Of a DNA stretch of 64,000 nucleotides, positions 36,075 through 45,900 are shown in pieces (the stretch's first letter is position 1; each line of letters starts with the position of its first letter). The stretch covers positions 975,414-1,039,413 of the forward strand of contig CM055097.1 of assembly GCA_029204225.1 (NCBI GenBank), in the 5' to 3' direction. The stretch is from Diphasiastrum complanatum. Its lineage: Eukaryota; Streptophyta; Lycopodiopsida; Lycopodiales; Lycopodiaceae. The notes beneath the pieces are model-generated. The model ran no database searches and was not told where the DNA came from. It saw only the letters and a program-made list of their open reading frames with translations. The position numbers were made by a program, and so were the translations under genes.

Positions 36075-37263
36075 TATAATAAGATCTGCATCTTGAGCAA
36101 CCTGAAAAGCTGTTAAGACAGGAGCAGCTTTTTTTTTAGGGCCCTTGATCTCAGGTGCAATGCTTACACCGTTCTGTACATAGGCTCTGATCAATTCTTG
36201 CCAAAATCTATATAAATCGTCAGGAGCATACGGCTCAAGAGTGAACTGTCATCACAAAACACGAGAATCAACAAATTACAAACAATGATAGTAAAGATAT
36301 ATGAATCAGAATGAAAGGAACTACAAATGAACAGAATATTACCTTTTCAATATCTACATCCACTTGTAAAAACGTCCCTTTGCTGTACACACTGCATATA
36401 TTGAGCAAAAATTAATAATATTATGACAGAAAATTTATTTATGCTATGATGATAGATTTAAACTAAAAAAAGAATACATGCATATCAGAGATAAATTGAA
36501 TATACCTTGAGAGATCTAATGGTTCTCTTTCCAATTGAGGTTGCCGTTGTCAGTATTTCTCGAACGACATCATGAAGTAGAGAATCAAATTCTCTATGTG
36601 TATTTGCAGCTGAGTTTAATTTTACACATAGAAAATTTGATACTCCCTCCTTATTTATCTTTATAAAAATAATGTTCAGGCTCCAATGCCGACTGCAACA
36701 ACCAAAATACACACTTACTAAAACAATGCCGCATGCAACAATTCAGATTAAAGCAACAAAAATAAAAGAGCAATCCCTACATATATTCATATGGAATCAA
36801 ATAAAATTCGCCACTGGACTGCATTTGATAAAATATATAGCCTTCTCAAAATCGGCTTCTTTTGCCTTTATTGCTCCCATAAAAAATGGACTAACAACAA
36901 AAACTATACCATGAGAATCGGAACTAATACTATGCTGCAAAAAAAATCCTTCGGCTTCTACTATTACATCTGAAAATTTTGATCTTTTACCTTTCAGCTC
37001 GACACAATATTTGGGACCTAATCTAAAGCTTTTACGTGAATTTGGAAGAAAAAAATCAAAATAATTGTCGAGAAGATCAATTTTATTAGCTAGGTAGGCT
37101 CGTGCTGATTATAATGGTCAGAATCAAAATAAACTTGGGTAGAATTGTATGGAATTCTGACAAAAAGATTATGTACAGGAGCAGAAAGAGAAGTAGATAC
37201 AATATTTACATATTTTTCTGTTATTTTGTCGAGCTCCTCTTGGGTAATCAACACTTTTGGTGA
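36075..37263 (-). pseudogene. Unrecognised spliced gene following the second H3-like fold
   Basis: Minus-strand coding begins with KVLITQEELDKITEKYVN (37258) and FVRIPYNSTQVYFDSDHY, shifts frame near 37090, then reads NKIDLLDNYFDFFLPNSRKS, RLGPKYCVELKGKRSKF and FVVSPFFMGAIKAKEADFEK. Later exons have clean junctions: REFDSLLHDVVREILTTATS ending at donor GTATAT (36505), VYSKGTFLQVDVDIEK between ATGCAG and GTAATA, and FTLEPYAPDDLYRFWQELIR after GACAG, ending near 36075. Upstream on the same strand is an H3-like remnant, so it may be the C-terminal part of that protein. No family recognised. A short acidic frame with a PxTEE repeat follows (35822-36100). Confidence 0.45.
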
Positions 37264-37660
37264 AAACACCTACTGAGGAGCTGGACGAATAACAAGAGGA
37301 GGAAGGGGTGATGATTCTCGATCTGAATCAGATTCTCTAGCATCCGACTCAAAGCCCAAGACGATCCGGAGTCTCTTGGCAACGATAATTCTAGGAGGAA
37401 GGGAAGCAACTTGCCTTTGAGATCCATTTTTCTTGGGAACAGACTATTTTCTTTTCCTCCTAGAGGTAGTCGGTAAGTTGGTTCTATCCAGAGGCAGGTC
37501 TCTAGAGGTGTTGGTGTTATTAAAATACATACCAGAAAAATAGTCCTGAAATCTTCTGAGAATGACGAAATCTTTTGGCATGATGTGGCATGGGCTTGGG
37601 ATTTGGTCCTGGCCATCATTCTCAAAAAAAAAAAATTAAAAAAAAAAGTTTGAACAAAAG
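37264..37660 (-). pseudogene. Histone H3-like remnant, copy B, opposite strand
   Basis: Only the end of the fold is left: AHA, then one base shift to IMPKDFVILRRFQDYFSG, matching HAKRVTIMPKDIQLARRI of H3 and IMPKDFNIVSKLWDTYDK of copy A. A basic segment (TTSRRKRK) and a Ser/Pro-rich stretch (SSPLPPLVIRPAP) follow, mirroring copy A. Stops near 37450 and 37270 break the frame. The rest of the fold should lie above 37660 but is not recognisable; a T-rich tract there suggests an intron or a deletion. Confidence 0.6.
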
Positions 37661-37723
37661 CGCAGGGAATGAAAACAAAAACATTTGCGATCAGAGGGTG
37701 CTTTGAGATTGATACCAAAATTG

Positions 37724-37795
37724 AATATCGGTTTCGAGCGCAAGATATACACAAAATATTTTCAGAAAGGAGATGCGCGTTCGAAAGCGATATTG
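37724..37795. repeat. Palindromic module upstream of the copy-B H3 remnant
   Basis: AATATCGGTTTCGAGCGC ... GCGCGTTCGAAAGCGATATT, 72 bp in all, the same class as the clusters at 31904-33466 and 38452-39429. Confidence 0.8.
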
Positions 37796-37799
37796 GAAT

Positions 37800-38442
37800 A
37801 ACAGTGGTATGAGTCTTGAGCTAATTGTGAGAAGGAACATTGAGTAGAGTTAATTGATTAACAAGATATGCAAATGGAAGATAATCAGAAAGGATTATAG
37901 AACGAGAGAGAGTCTTTTGATAATCTGAAGCCATAGATGCTTCAGTTTCAACCCCTATATCAGTATGTGCATCATCCACATGAACTGGAACAGGTGCAGA
38001 TGCTTTGATCAATGGAACAGTTGAAGATTCAATAGACTCATCATCTGAAATTTTAGCAAATATGTAAAAGACAAAAACCATTCATTTGATTAGAAGGCAA
38101 CATATTCCTTTCTGGATATCACAATATATATTTCTTTTCAAATGGTCATGCAGGTTAGAGTACTTTCTATTGTGTTTATGCTTAGAGGATGGTTGGGAAT
38201 GCACAAGGTCTTGAAAATGAACGAAACAAAAACTATCTACAACCAAAATAGGAGTACTAATAATCTGAGAAAATTTATCAAAATAAGAAATTAAATTATA
38301 ATGATTTTCATAAACTAGCTTATCGATATCGAAGGGAACAAAAAAAAATAGTCGTAAAATACTCTAATTTCTCAAATGGAATGTCACTGGCATTCAAAAA
38401 ATCCAGAAGTTTGTTATCTGAGGACATAGAGGAACTAGCCAT
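37800..38442 (-). pseudogene. Unrecognised gene, copy B (5' part)
   Basis: ATG at 38442 opens a clean run of about 120 codons: MASSSMSSDNKLLDFLNASD, then EKLEYF, DIDKLVYENHYNLISYF and SFCFVHFQDLVHSQPSSKHK. A frame change near 38085 leads into the same acidic region as copy A (ISDDESIESSTVPLIKAS). It is truncated at about 37800, next to another module. Copy B is better preserved at its N-terminus than copy A. Function unknown. Confidence 0.5.
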
Positions 38443-39017
38443 ATTGAACCTGATATCGGTTCAACGCGACAGAATGATATCGGTAGAGGAATGAACAACA
38501 GTGCACACGTTGATCCGATATCGTTAGAACGAGACTGAAATTATCTGCGAGCACACGTCAGAAGAGGCTGATATCAGTTCGGTGCACCTGAATGAATCCG
38601 ACTGTGCACTATATGGGAAGGCGCGAGTCGATTCGATATCGCAAGAAAAAAAGAAAACAAAATGACTAGTGGGTTCAGAATAAAAGATCACGGAATCAAA
38701 ATATGAAAAGTGGTGCCCATATTTATAGAATTCTTGTTGATCACAGTCATACATTTGTCAAATAATGAATTGAAGAACACAGTCTATATTTATCCACCAA
38801 TCAAAGTGAGACAAATTTGTACCAACGTCGAAATACATTAAATAGTCTATCACTAGATTCTACGAATCATCATTAGTCCCGATCCTAGAATCTGTACCTG
38901 CACTGGAATACATTAAATAGTCTATCACTAGCCTCACCGAATCATCATTAAACAAATAATGAACAAATATTAAATGGACAACATTGAAAAACATGTACGA
39001 GGAGTATTATTACAGAC

Positions 39018-39052
39018 TCTCGTCCTATTTAAGCACCGTAAAGACGAGATTT
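39018..39052. promoter_or_regulatory. Conserved TATTTAAG hairpin, copy B
   Basis: Same TCTCGTC ... TATTTAAG ... GACGAGA arrangement as at 32480-32520. Confidence 0.45.
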
Positions 39053-39255
39053 TTCCTTTTGAGATAATGTTCATTCAGAACATTTTCATAAGGCATTCAT
39101 AATGCATTCCAATATATTTTTAGTGCGTCTCAAATATCGGATCAACGTGCCTTTTGAAAAGACAGTGATTTTTCACTTGGACTGCACACGTCAAATTGCT
39201 ATTGTAGAAAAAAAAAAATTGGAAAATTTTCGAAATTATTGGAGGGTATTTTGCA

Positions 39256-39330
39256 TGATCAAAGCTTGATTCGATAGACTCTTCATATTGTCCAAAGGTA
39301 AGGAGAATCTATCGAGTCAAGCTTTGATCA
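39256..39330. repeat. Second palindrome type, 75 bp, copy B
   Basis: TGATCAAAGCTTGATTCGAT with its complement ending GTCAAGCTTTGATCA. The arms are about 26 bases with few mismatches, better paired than copy A (32708-32783). Confidence 0.85.
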
Positions 39331-39409
39331 TTCATATTATCTTCTAATATCGGTTCAGCACGAGAGAATAGCCTCTCTGGTTTTCACATGCAGTATATGC
39401 GCGTGCTTC

Positions 39410-39785
39410 AAGCGCACTGAATCGATATCGCATGGATGTAGAGAATGATAAGAACTTTAAGCAAAAAATATTCAACGTCGTCCATCTGTGTATATAGAGA
39501 AAATCTGAAATGATTGCATACGTGGTGGTTTGGATGTCCGAGGCTCGGATTACGTTGATGATTACTTCGAGATATTCAGAGGCTTGTCAATCAAATCAAA
39601 TTAAATATCCATCTTTCATCAAAATGATTAGTCGATATAACGACCACAATAAATTTCAACAAAAGTATGGTCACATCTACAATTTGTTGCTGAAATTGAC
39701 AAGGTTAAGCTATAAATATCTAACCTTTTTTTATATCCAATCATTATAATTTCGAAAAATTCCAACGACCATTATTTCACCCAAA
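39410..39785. repeat. Intergenic segment inverted relative to copy A
   Basis: Reverse complement matches 32870-33320: ATCGATATCGCATGGATGTA here equals the complement of the start of module 5 in cluster A, and AAGGTTAAGCTATAAATATC equals the complement of 32936-32955. Flanking DNA on the left is in direct orientation. On the right the copia LTR begins at about 39785. Confidence 0.8.
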
Positions 39786-40065
39786 GACTGTGTAAAAACA
39801 CTTGTAATTCTGCAAACTGTATAAAAACACGGAAAAATCCGCAGAACTAGATAAATAATGGATGAAGATTAAAACCGATTAGTCGACTGGTAAGAAGAAG
39901 AATAATCCAACACTCCCCCTTAATCTGAATCCTTGAATGCCTTGACCTTCAAACTTAGTTCTACACAGAATCTTTTGTGTGACTCCCAACTTAATGCTTT
40001 AGTAAAAACATTTGTTGTCATATCTTGCATTCTATAGTATTGCAATCTCTGCAGATTTGTATTCA
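39786..40065 (-). mobile_element. Copia 3' end: RNase H tail, polypurine tract, partial LTR
   Basis: Minus strand reads QDMTTNVFTKALSWESHKRF up to a stop, then AAGGGGGAG and the LTR start TGTTGG (39907-39912 on the plus strand). The LTR is cut off after roughly 125 bases at 39786. The RNase H tail nearly matches the element at the end of the window (63900-64000), so both belong to one copia family. Confidence 0.8.
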
Positions 40066-40079
40066 TCAAATTTCGTTGA

Positions 40080-40600
40080 ATGGTAAACAGTTCAATCGAT
40101 TGCAGGAATAATAGATGTCATACATTCGGATATTAGTATTTTATAATATAAAGGTTGTTCTCCAAAATCACTTTTAGAGTCAGGAGTTTTCTTTTATGAT
40201 CACACCTATTTTATTGATAAAAATGGTTTTTCCTGATAAAAATGGTTTAGTTGGTAGATTAGAGCCATATCCTCTACCAGATTTTTTGAATGAGGAATGA
40301 ATTTCTCTTGATGTGGCAATTTCAGAAAGTTTTTGATCTAGGCTACATATTGGTATTTAGAGTAAAATGTAGCACTGGATCAAAGAATAATAGATTAAAT
40401 TGGTATCTACCTTTTTTTTTTTCTCAAATGCAATGTTCGGAGGACAAAAACAATGCCATTATTTGTAAGGACTTGAGTGCTAAAATAATTGCCGAGTTGT
40501 TGGATGATGGTTGCGGTACAAAACAAAATCAGCAAGTTGAATGCAGAGTATGTTACTTGTCAAGAATTAGATATACAACATCAAGAATTCACCATAAGCA
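40080..40600 (+). pseudogene. Copy B of the 34741-35760 gene
   Basis: Frames read in turn IIDVIHSDISILQYKG, LEPYPLPDFLNEEW, DVAISESF and, near 40450-40560, DLSAKIIAELLDDG followed by QVECRVCYLSRIRY. These align with VLDVIHTDIGQLQYRG, IFPIPLPSFKSDEW, DATISESF, KLSDSLLSELMDEG and EIECRIKMSSMCLRY of copy A. Stops and shifts break it. It is flanked on both sides by copia fragments. Confidence 0.6.
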
Positions 40601-41003
40601 ATCACCACAAGAAGGCAGAAGAAGAACACGCACTGTCACTCTATCACACTGACGCATACATAATATAAAATGTACAAATAAACCCTGAACTCCTGATAGA
40701 GAGAGAAAACCTACGAGTAGACTAATAGACTAGCCTACGGCTAATGACAGCTGGCCATAGCTGTCAACATTAATATACCTCGTAAATAGTAACAATGAAG
40801 TTTATCATTGATTTCTAACACTCTCCCTCAATGATAAAATTACATTCTTCTATTCCTAATAGAGTACAAAACCTCTCAAATTTACATCTACTAATGACTT
40901 AGTAAAAATATCTGCCATTTGATCTTTAGATTTACCAAAAACAAGATCAATGGCTCCATCAAGAATTTTCTCTCGAACAATATCAATAAAAATCTCTTAT
41001 GCT
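40600..41003 (-). mobile_element. Second copia 3' end with LTR
   Basis: Minus strand encodes the RNase H tail FIDIVREKILDGAIDLVFGK and KDQMADIFTKSLVD, a stop, the polypurine tract GAGGGAGAG (40821-40829) and an LTR starting TGTTAG at 40820. It is a different copia family from 39786-40065 (TGTTAG versus TGTTGG). The outer LTR edge near 40600 is uncertain. Confidence 0.75.
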
Positions 41004-41007
41004 TGTG

Positions 41008-41690
41008 GAATGCCTTCCTAATAGACAATTGTATTGTCAGGTTAGGAAACAAGACTTGGAGACAGATTCGTGGTATATCGATGGGTTTTTCATGCTCACC
41101 TACTTGGTGTAACTGGTATCTTGCATTCTTTGAAGCTCAATTTATTAAGAGACTAGCCAAGTTAGGTCTCAGAAAAGATACGAATGTTTTATATCACTCG
41201 TTTAGATATATTGAGACATTTGCTTCAATAATAATCCCAATATTGATGCGTTTATGGATAAAAATCAGATTAGTTATATCTCCCAGTACTGAACTAGCAC
41301 AGAAAGAAGCAATTTTAGAAGATGCTTTTCTTGGTACAGATAAGAACTTATAGGATACATGTATATATTACAATCAAAAGATACATCCAATCTTACATGT
41401 ACACAACCCTTTTTTGGGATTTACATTGATATGAATATGGATTGTTACAATCAATTTGTATCTTTAGAACAGTAGTGTATTGCAATTTCTAAATTGACAA
41501 AAAATAAATATCTATCTCTTTTTGAATTCAGTGATGATGGATTTGTATTTTTTTTATAAGATTTTAATTTTCCTCCACTATTTGGATAGTTCTTTCCATA
41601 TCTCTGCATTTGATCTCAATCTCAAGTCTTTTATGTACTTGCAAAAAATGACACAAATTATATTGCATTTAGAATAGTTGTAAGTATGGG
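41008..41690 (+). pseudogene. Reverse transcriptase fragment, Penelope-like or related class
   Basis: The frame shows FLIDNCIVRLGNKTWRQIRG followed by ISMGFSCSPTWCNWYLAFFE, the palm segment of the type G-I-x-M-G-x-x-C-S-P-x-x-x-x-x-Y-L-x-x-x-E, then KRLAKLGL. The next motif reads FRYIET where such RTs have FRYIDD, followed by a frame change. Later frames contain the equivalent of the downstream FLGIYIDMN segment (near 41420). It differs from copia, gypsy and LINE RTs in the window. Nothing recognisable lies between 41690 and 42010. Confidence 0.5.
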
Positions 41691-42009
41691 GTTTTATTTA
41701 TGGCTTATGCAATGAGTACAAAGTAGAAGCTCAATGTAACTCCAAAGAGCAAGGCCCAAGGGTAGCATGGCAAGGGTGGCTAGTGCAAGAATTCATGGTG
41801 TATATCATGGAGTTTCTTGCTCATAGAGATCCTTCTATACTATGTCTTTGGGATAGCAAAGACAATATGTGCCTTGCTGAGGAAGTTCCTACATCCTTTA
41901 GTTGTTCGCCTGACTCTAAAACTATAGGGTGGTCTTTCCCAAGTCGACGGGCAAGTGTCAGGTGCTCCCTCGAGGGATAGTACTTCTTGGCTACATATCA
42001 AATAGGACA

Positions 42010-42356
42010 AACATGCTTATTCATTGGATTGATGTTGTCTGCTCACAAAAAGTTTTTTTAAAGTGCTCTATGGCTTTGCGGACAATGATCAATCTATGTG
42101 TATTGCAATGACAAACTGAATAAACACACAACAAAGTGATAAAATATCTCCTAATATATAAATCCAAGAAACATATTTGGAAAGGAAAACAAAAGCCTGA
42201 AATGAATTGAGCTAATGCATTGATTCTAGTTATGCAGGCTATAGTGTTATCCCACAGTTCTTTGGCAAGTAGAACTACTTTCATCTTGAACTTCTAGAGA
42301 TGGTAGTTCTCTCCATCGAGTTTGTCGATTAGAGATGGACTAGAAGATGGATCCAT
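42010..42356 (-). pseudogene. Copia gag N-terminus
   Basis: ATG at 42356 gives MDPSSSPSLIDKLDGENYHL, then a stop and KFKMKVVLLAKELWD, the start of a copia gag. It is cut off near 42010. The primer site and an LTR lie just upstream. Confidence 0.75.
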
Positions 42357-42484
42357 TCTGGTGTAGAGATCACTGGTAGAAACAATGATGTCTGAATACT
42401 GTTGGTTGTGCACTTGTTGAGATGATGGCTTGGTATAAACAAGACTGATAACCTGCAATAGAAATGCAGATTACTAAACCACCC

Positions 42485-42496
42485 GCTCTGATACCA
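42485..42496 (-). other. Primer binding site, initiator Met tRNA
   Basis: TGGTATCAGAGC on the minus strand. A second identical site lies at 42555-42566 after a ~70-base local duplication, so the true LTR edge is either 42497 or 42567. Confidence 0.9.
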
Positions 42497-43270
42497 TGTC
42501 GGAAATCCGTGGGATACTATGGTATCAGATTAGTAGAATCTGATTATAAAAGAAGCTCTGATACCATGTCAAAAATGGTAGGTTCAAAGAACTAATCGAC
42601 TGATATGGGATCAGAGGAGCTCTGGTAGAAACAAATGTTCTGATATTGGATTGATAATGGCAGTATAGCAGCGGAAGTAGAACGAAGGATGGTGTAGGAT
42701 CGGAAGTTCAGCAGTTACCAGCAACAATCAAGATGAATAAATAGTAGCAATGAACAATAGAACAAAGCAGTAGTGAGACAAAAACTTGTTGGCGGTAGTT
42801 TGTGTTTGTGATGGACGGAGATGCCAACAGGAAAAGAAAGATGATTAATGAAAGCACAGTGATGACTATGCTTAACAGGAACATGGATTACTTAGAGAAC
42901 GGAGGTGGCGAGCTGTTCTTTTTGGTTTAAAAGGATTATCAGTGTAGGAGTCTTAGACTGCCATGAAAGAGAGATTGCAAAAAAATGATTAGGCGTCTTA
43001 GACAGCCATGCAATTCTCTAATACTGATAATTTGATTAAGAAGAGAATGTGGAAATAATTTAGGCGTCAGAGATAACCATACATTTCTCTTTATGTGATG
43101 TTTGTGTAAGAGGAGTGAGAGTTAATGTCATTCAACAAGAATGCAAAAAGATGTAGGACAGTAGCGAATCTGTATAATAAAGTTGTAGTAAGAACGATCA
43201 GACCGCAATACAGTTGCGCTGGGTAAGCGAGTGATCTTACTTACAGATTCAAAACAATTGCTACACTTCT

Positions 43271-43456
<186 letters not shown>

Positions 43457-43536
43457 TAACTCTGAGGAGTCAGCCACTGAAAGACCCATTCTGGTCGTTT
43501 TGTAGAATCCCATGTAAAACTGCAGTGTTGGGTTTT

Positions 43537-43745
43537 TTTCGCCTGTGTAGAAACCCGTGTAAAACTGTAGTGTCATCTTTTTTGCAAAGTGTCGCCTGTC
43601 ATAAACTGCATGTAAAAATGCAGTGTCGCTTTTTTGCGAATTGTCGCCTGTCATAAACTGCATGTAAAAATGCAGTGTCGCTTTTTTGCAAATTGTCGCA
43701 TGTCAAAAAATGCGAGGAAAAATGCAATGTCGCATTTTTCGCAAA
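43537..43745. repeat. 52-bp tandem repeat in the LTR
   Basis: Units begin GTCGCCTGTC at 43591 and 43643 and GTCGCATGTC at 43695, with two more diverged units at about 43537 and 43745. Core: ACTGCATGTAAAAATGCAGT, itself a hairpin (ACTGCAT/ATGCAGT). Confidence 0.85.
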
Positions 43746-44057
43746 ATAGTGTCACATTTCTGGAAGTGCCTAAATGGCCTAGAAACCAATTTAGGATCAG
43801 TGTCGCAAAACACTTAGTTGCTCAGGATGGCCTGAAGGTAAAATGGCGGCAGTGTCAAGTGTCAAATTTTTCACCTGTGGAAAAACCTGAGTAAAAATGC
43901 AGACTGTAGCAACAATCAGTTCAAATATGCAGACTGTTGAAAAACAGTTCATTTTCTGCAAGTTTCATTTGAGAGAGTAAAATTGAGAGAAGGAATGAGG
44001 GTAGTTAGGAAGAGTATGAATAAGATTAAACTCCAACACTCCCCATTAAGCTTACTG

Positions 44058-45278
44058 CTATGAATCTAAACTGCAATTGAGATTTATCATATCTACTAAG
44101 GTAGAATGTTTATCTCTAGACAAAGGCTTCGTCAAAATATCAGCCAGCATATTGTCTGTATGACAGTAACTTAGTACAACATCTTGGTTTTGAACTTTCT
44201 CTCTAAGAAAATGGAACTGAACTTCTATGTCTTTAGTTCTAACATGCGTACGTGGATTCAGAGATAGAGCTATGCAACTCTGATTGTCGCACTGGAGTAT
44301 TGTTGGACCAATCTGTGGGAATTGTAGATCCTGCAATAGCCTTCTTAGCCAAATTATCTCCTTCATTGTTGATGTAGCTACAGTATACTCAAATTCTGTG
44401 GAGGACAACAAAATGCATTTTTGCTTTTTGCTATTCCATGAAATGGGTCCTCCTGCAAGGAAACAGATATAACCTCATGTGGATTTTTCGGTATCCACGT
44501 CTCCTGCCCAATTTGAATCTGAATATGTGGTCAGTGTGAGTGCAGCTTCTGTATTACCATTGTTGCTCAAAGCATAGTGCTTTGAAGCTTGAATGTACCT
44601 CAGAACTCTTTGCAAAGCTTTCAAGTGTTGTAAGCCTAAATTGGACATGTATTGAGATAGTGTGCTTACTGCATATGCTAGATCAGCTCGTGTGCATACC
44701 ATAGAATACATCATAGATCTTATGAAGGACTGATAAGAATACCTATACATTTGTTGCTGAACTGCTTGAGCTGATGAATGTCTGAGGAACAAAACAATCA
44801 GCTTGTTGTCGTTGTCTTTCAGACCTTCGAACTGTAGGTGCTTGAGTGGATGTTTCTCCTGTGTAAATGATTGGGATAGCTTCAGCTTGTGGTTGAACAG
44901 TCGTGGGTCTAGGCCCATCGATGGAAAATGGAGCTGTTGGGACAAACTCCTGCGTTTGAGCATTCGTAGGTCAATGCCTATCGATGGAGAATGGAGCTGC
45001 TGTGACAGGCGCTGCTTTTGCTTGAAATTATGGAATTTGTCTTCAAGAAAGACAACGTCGTGATTGATTGAGATTTGACTTGTATCAATATCATAGATAC
45101 GATATGCCTTATGTGACATTGAATAGCCGATGAAGATATACTTATAGCTTACCGGGTGTAATTTCTTTCTCAGATCAGATGGTATTTGAACATAGCATAG
45201 ACATCCAAATACACGTAAGTGTTTCAGACTTGGTTTGTAGCCGTAGTACGTAGGCTTCAACTGACGGCCCTGTGTCAA
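44058..45278 (-). pseudogene. Copia pol remnant: integrase end joined to RNase H, RT deleted
   Basis: From 45278 the minus strand reads the integrase tail (KPSLKHLRVFGCLCYVQIPS, SYKYIFIGYSMSHKAYRIYD, then HDVVFLEDKF). After two related LSQQLH(S/F)PS segments it goes straight to SFIRSMMYSMVCTRADLAYA and the RNase H start (YSDSNWAGD). The whole reverse transcriptase is missing. A frameshift near 44440 leads to the RNase H end (LSSTEFEYTVATSTMKEIIW, NMLADILTKPL). The element is bounded by the LTR at 44038. No 5' half is present. Confidence 0.85.
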
Positions 45279-45594
45279 ATCTCAACGACGAGGTTTCTCA
45301 CCATCTCAACTGGACCAAATCCAGGCCAGACAACAGAAGTTTCAAGTGACACCTCTGATTGCCATTTCGACCGAACCACCTTATCCTCAAAGTGACACCG
45401 CATTTTGTTTTCATACCATGCCCTTTATCTTTGTTCGCATCTGACTCCCTGTATCTCCATTTGCATATGATGCACTCCATCTATGTTTGCCTCCGATGCC
45501 TCTACACCCGCATTCAATAGCTACAACCGCATTCACCGGCACCCCAACTCCATTTGCCCTTGAACCGCAACTAAACGCACTCATTTGCAAAAAG

Positions 45595-45900
45595 CTCGCC
45601 ATCCACCCGCATCCACTTTTGAACTGTTACACCCACACTCAACCACAAACAACTCGCCGTCCACCCACATCCACTTTCGAACCATCACACCCACACTCAA
45701 CCGCAAACAGCTCGCCATCCACTCGCATCCACTTTTGAACCATCCAGTTTTGAACCGTCACACCCACACTCAACCGCAAACAGCTTGCCATCCACCCGCA
45801 TCCACTTTTGAACCATCCCACCCGCATTCAATCGCAAACAGCTCGCCTTCCAACTGCACAATTGTAAACCATAGCGCCCGCATTCAACCGCAAACAGGCC
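45595..45900. repeat. 58-bp minisatellite, five units
   Basis: Units begin at CTCGCCATCC (45595), 45653, 45711, 45784 and 45842. Spacing is 58, 58, 73 and 58, the third unit holding a 15-base insertion (a repeat of the TTTTGAACCATCC word). The consensus is CTCGCCATCCACCCGCATCC followed by ACTTTTGAACC and ACACCCACACTCAACCGCAA. The stretch 45285-45594 shows only related diverged words. Confidence 0.85.

Larger units (their letters stand above)
38452..39429. repeat. Cluster B: four palindromic modules
   Basis: Modules at 38452-38523, 38570-38640, 39133-39204 and 39346-39429. The first three match modules 1-3 of cluster A in order and spacing. The fourth joins the left half of module 4 to the inverted right half of module 5 and is 84 bp long, marking a rearrangement. 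Each has the RATATCGGTTCARCGCG arm and its complement. Confidence 0.85.

Noticed and set aside
45639-45830. Possible CRISPR-like array (58-bp repeats)
   Set aside because: Units are contiguous without unique spacers, and the context is a plant nucleus.
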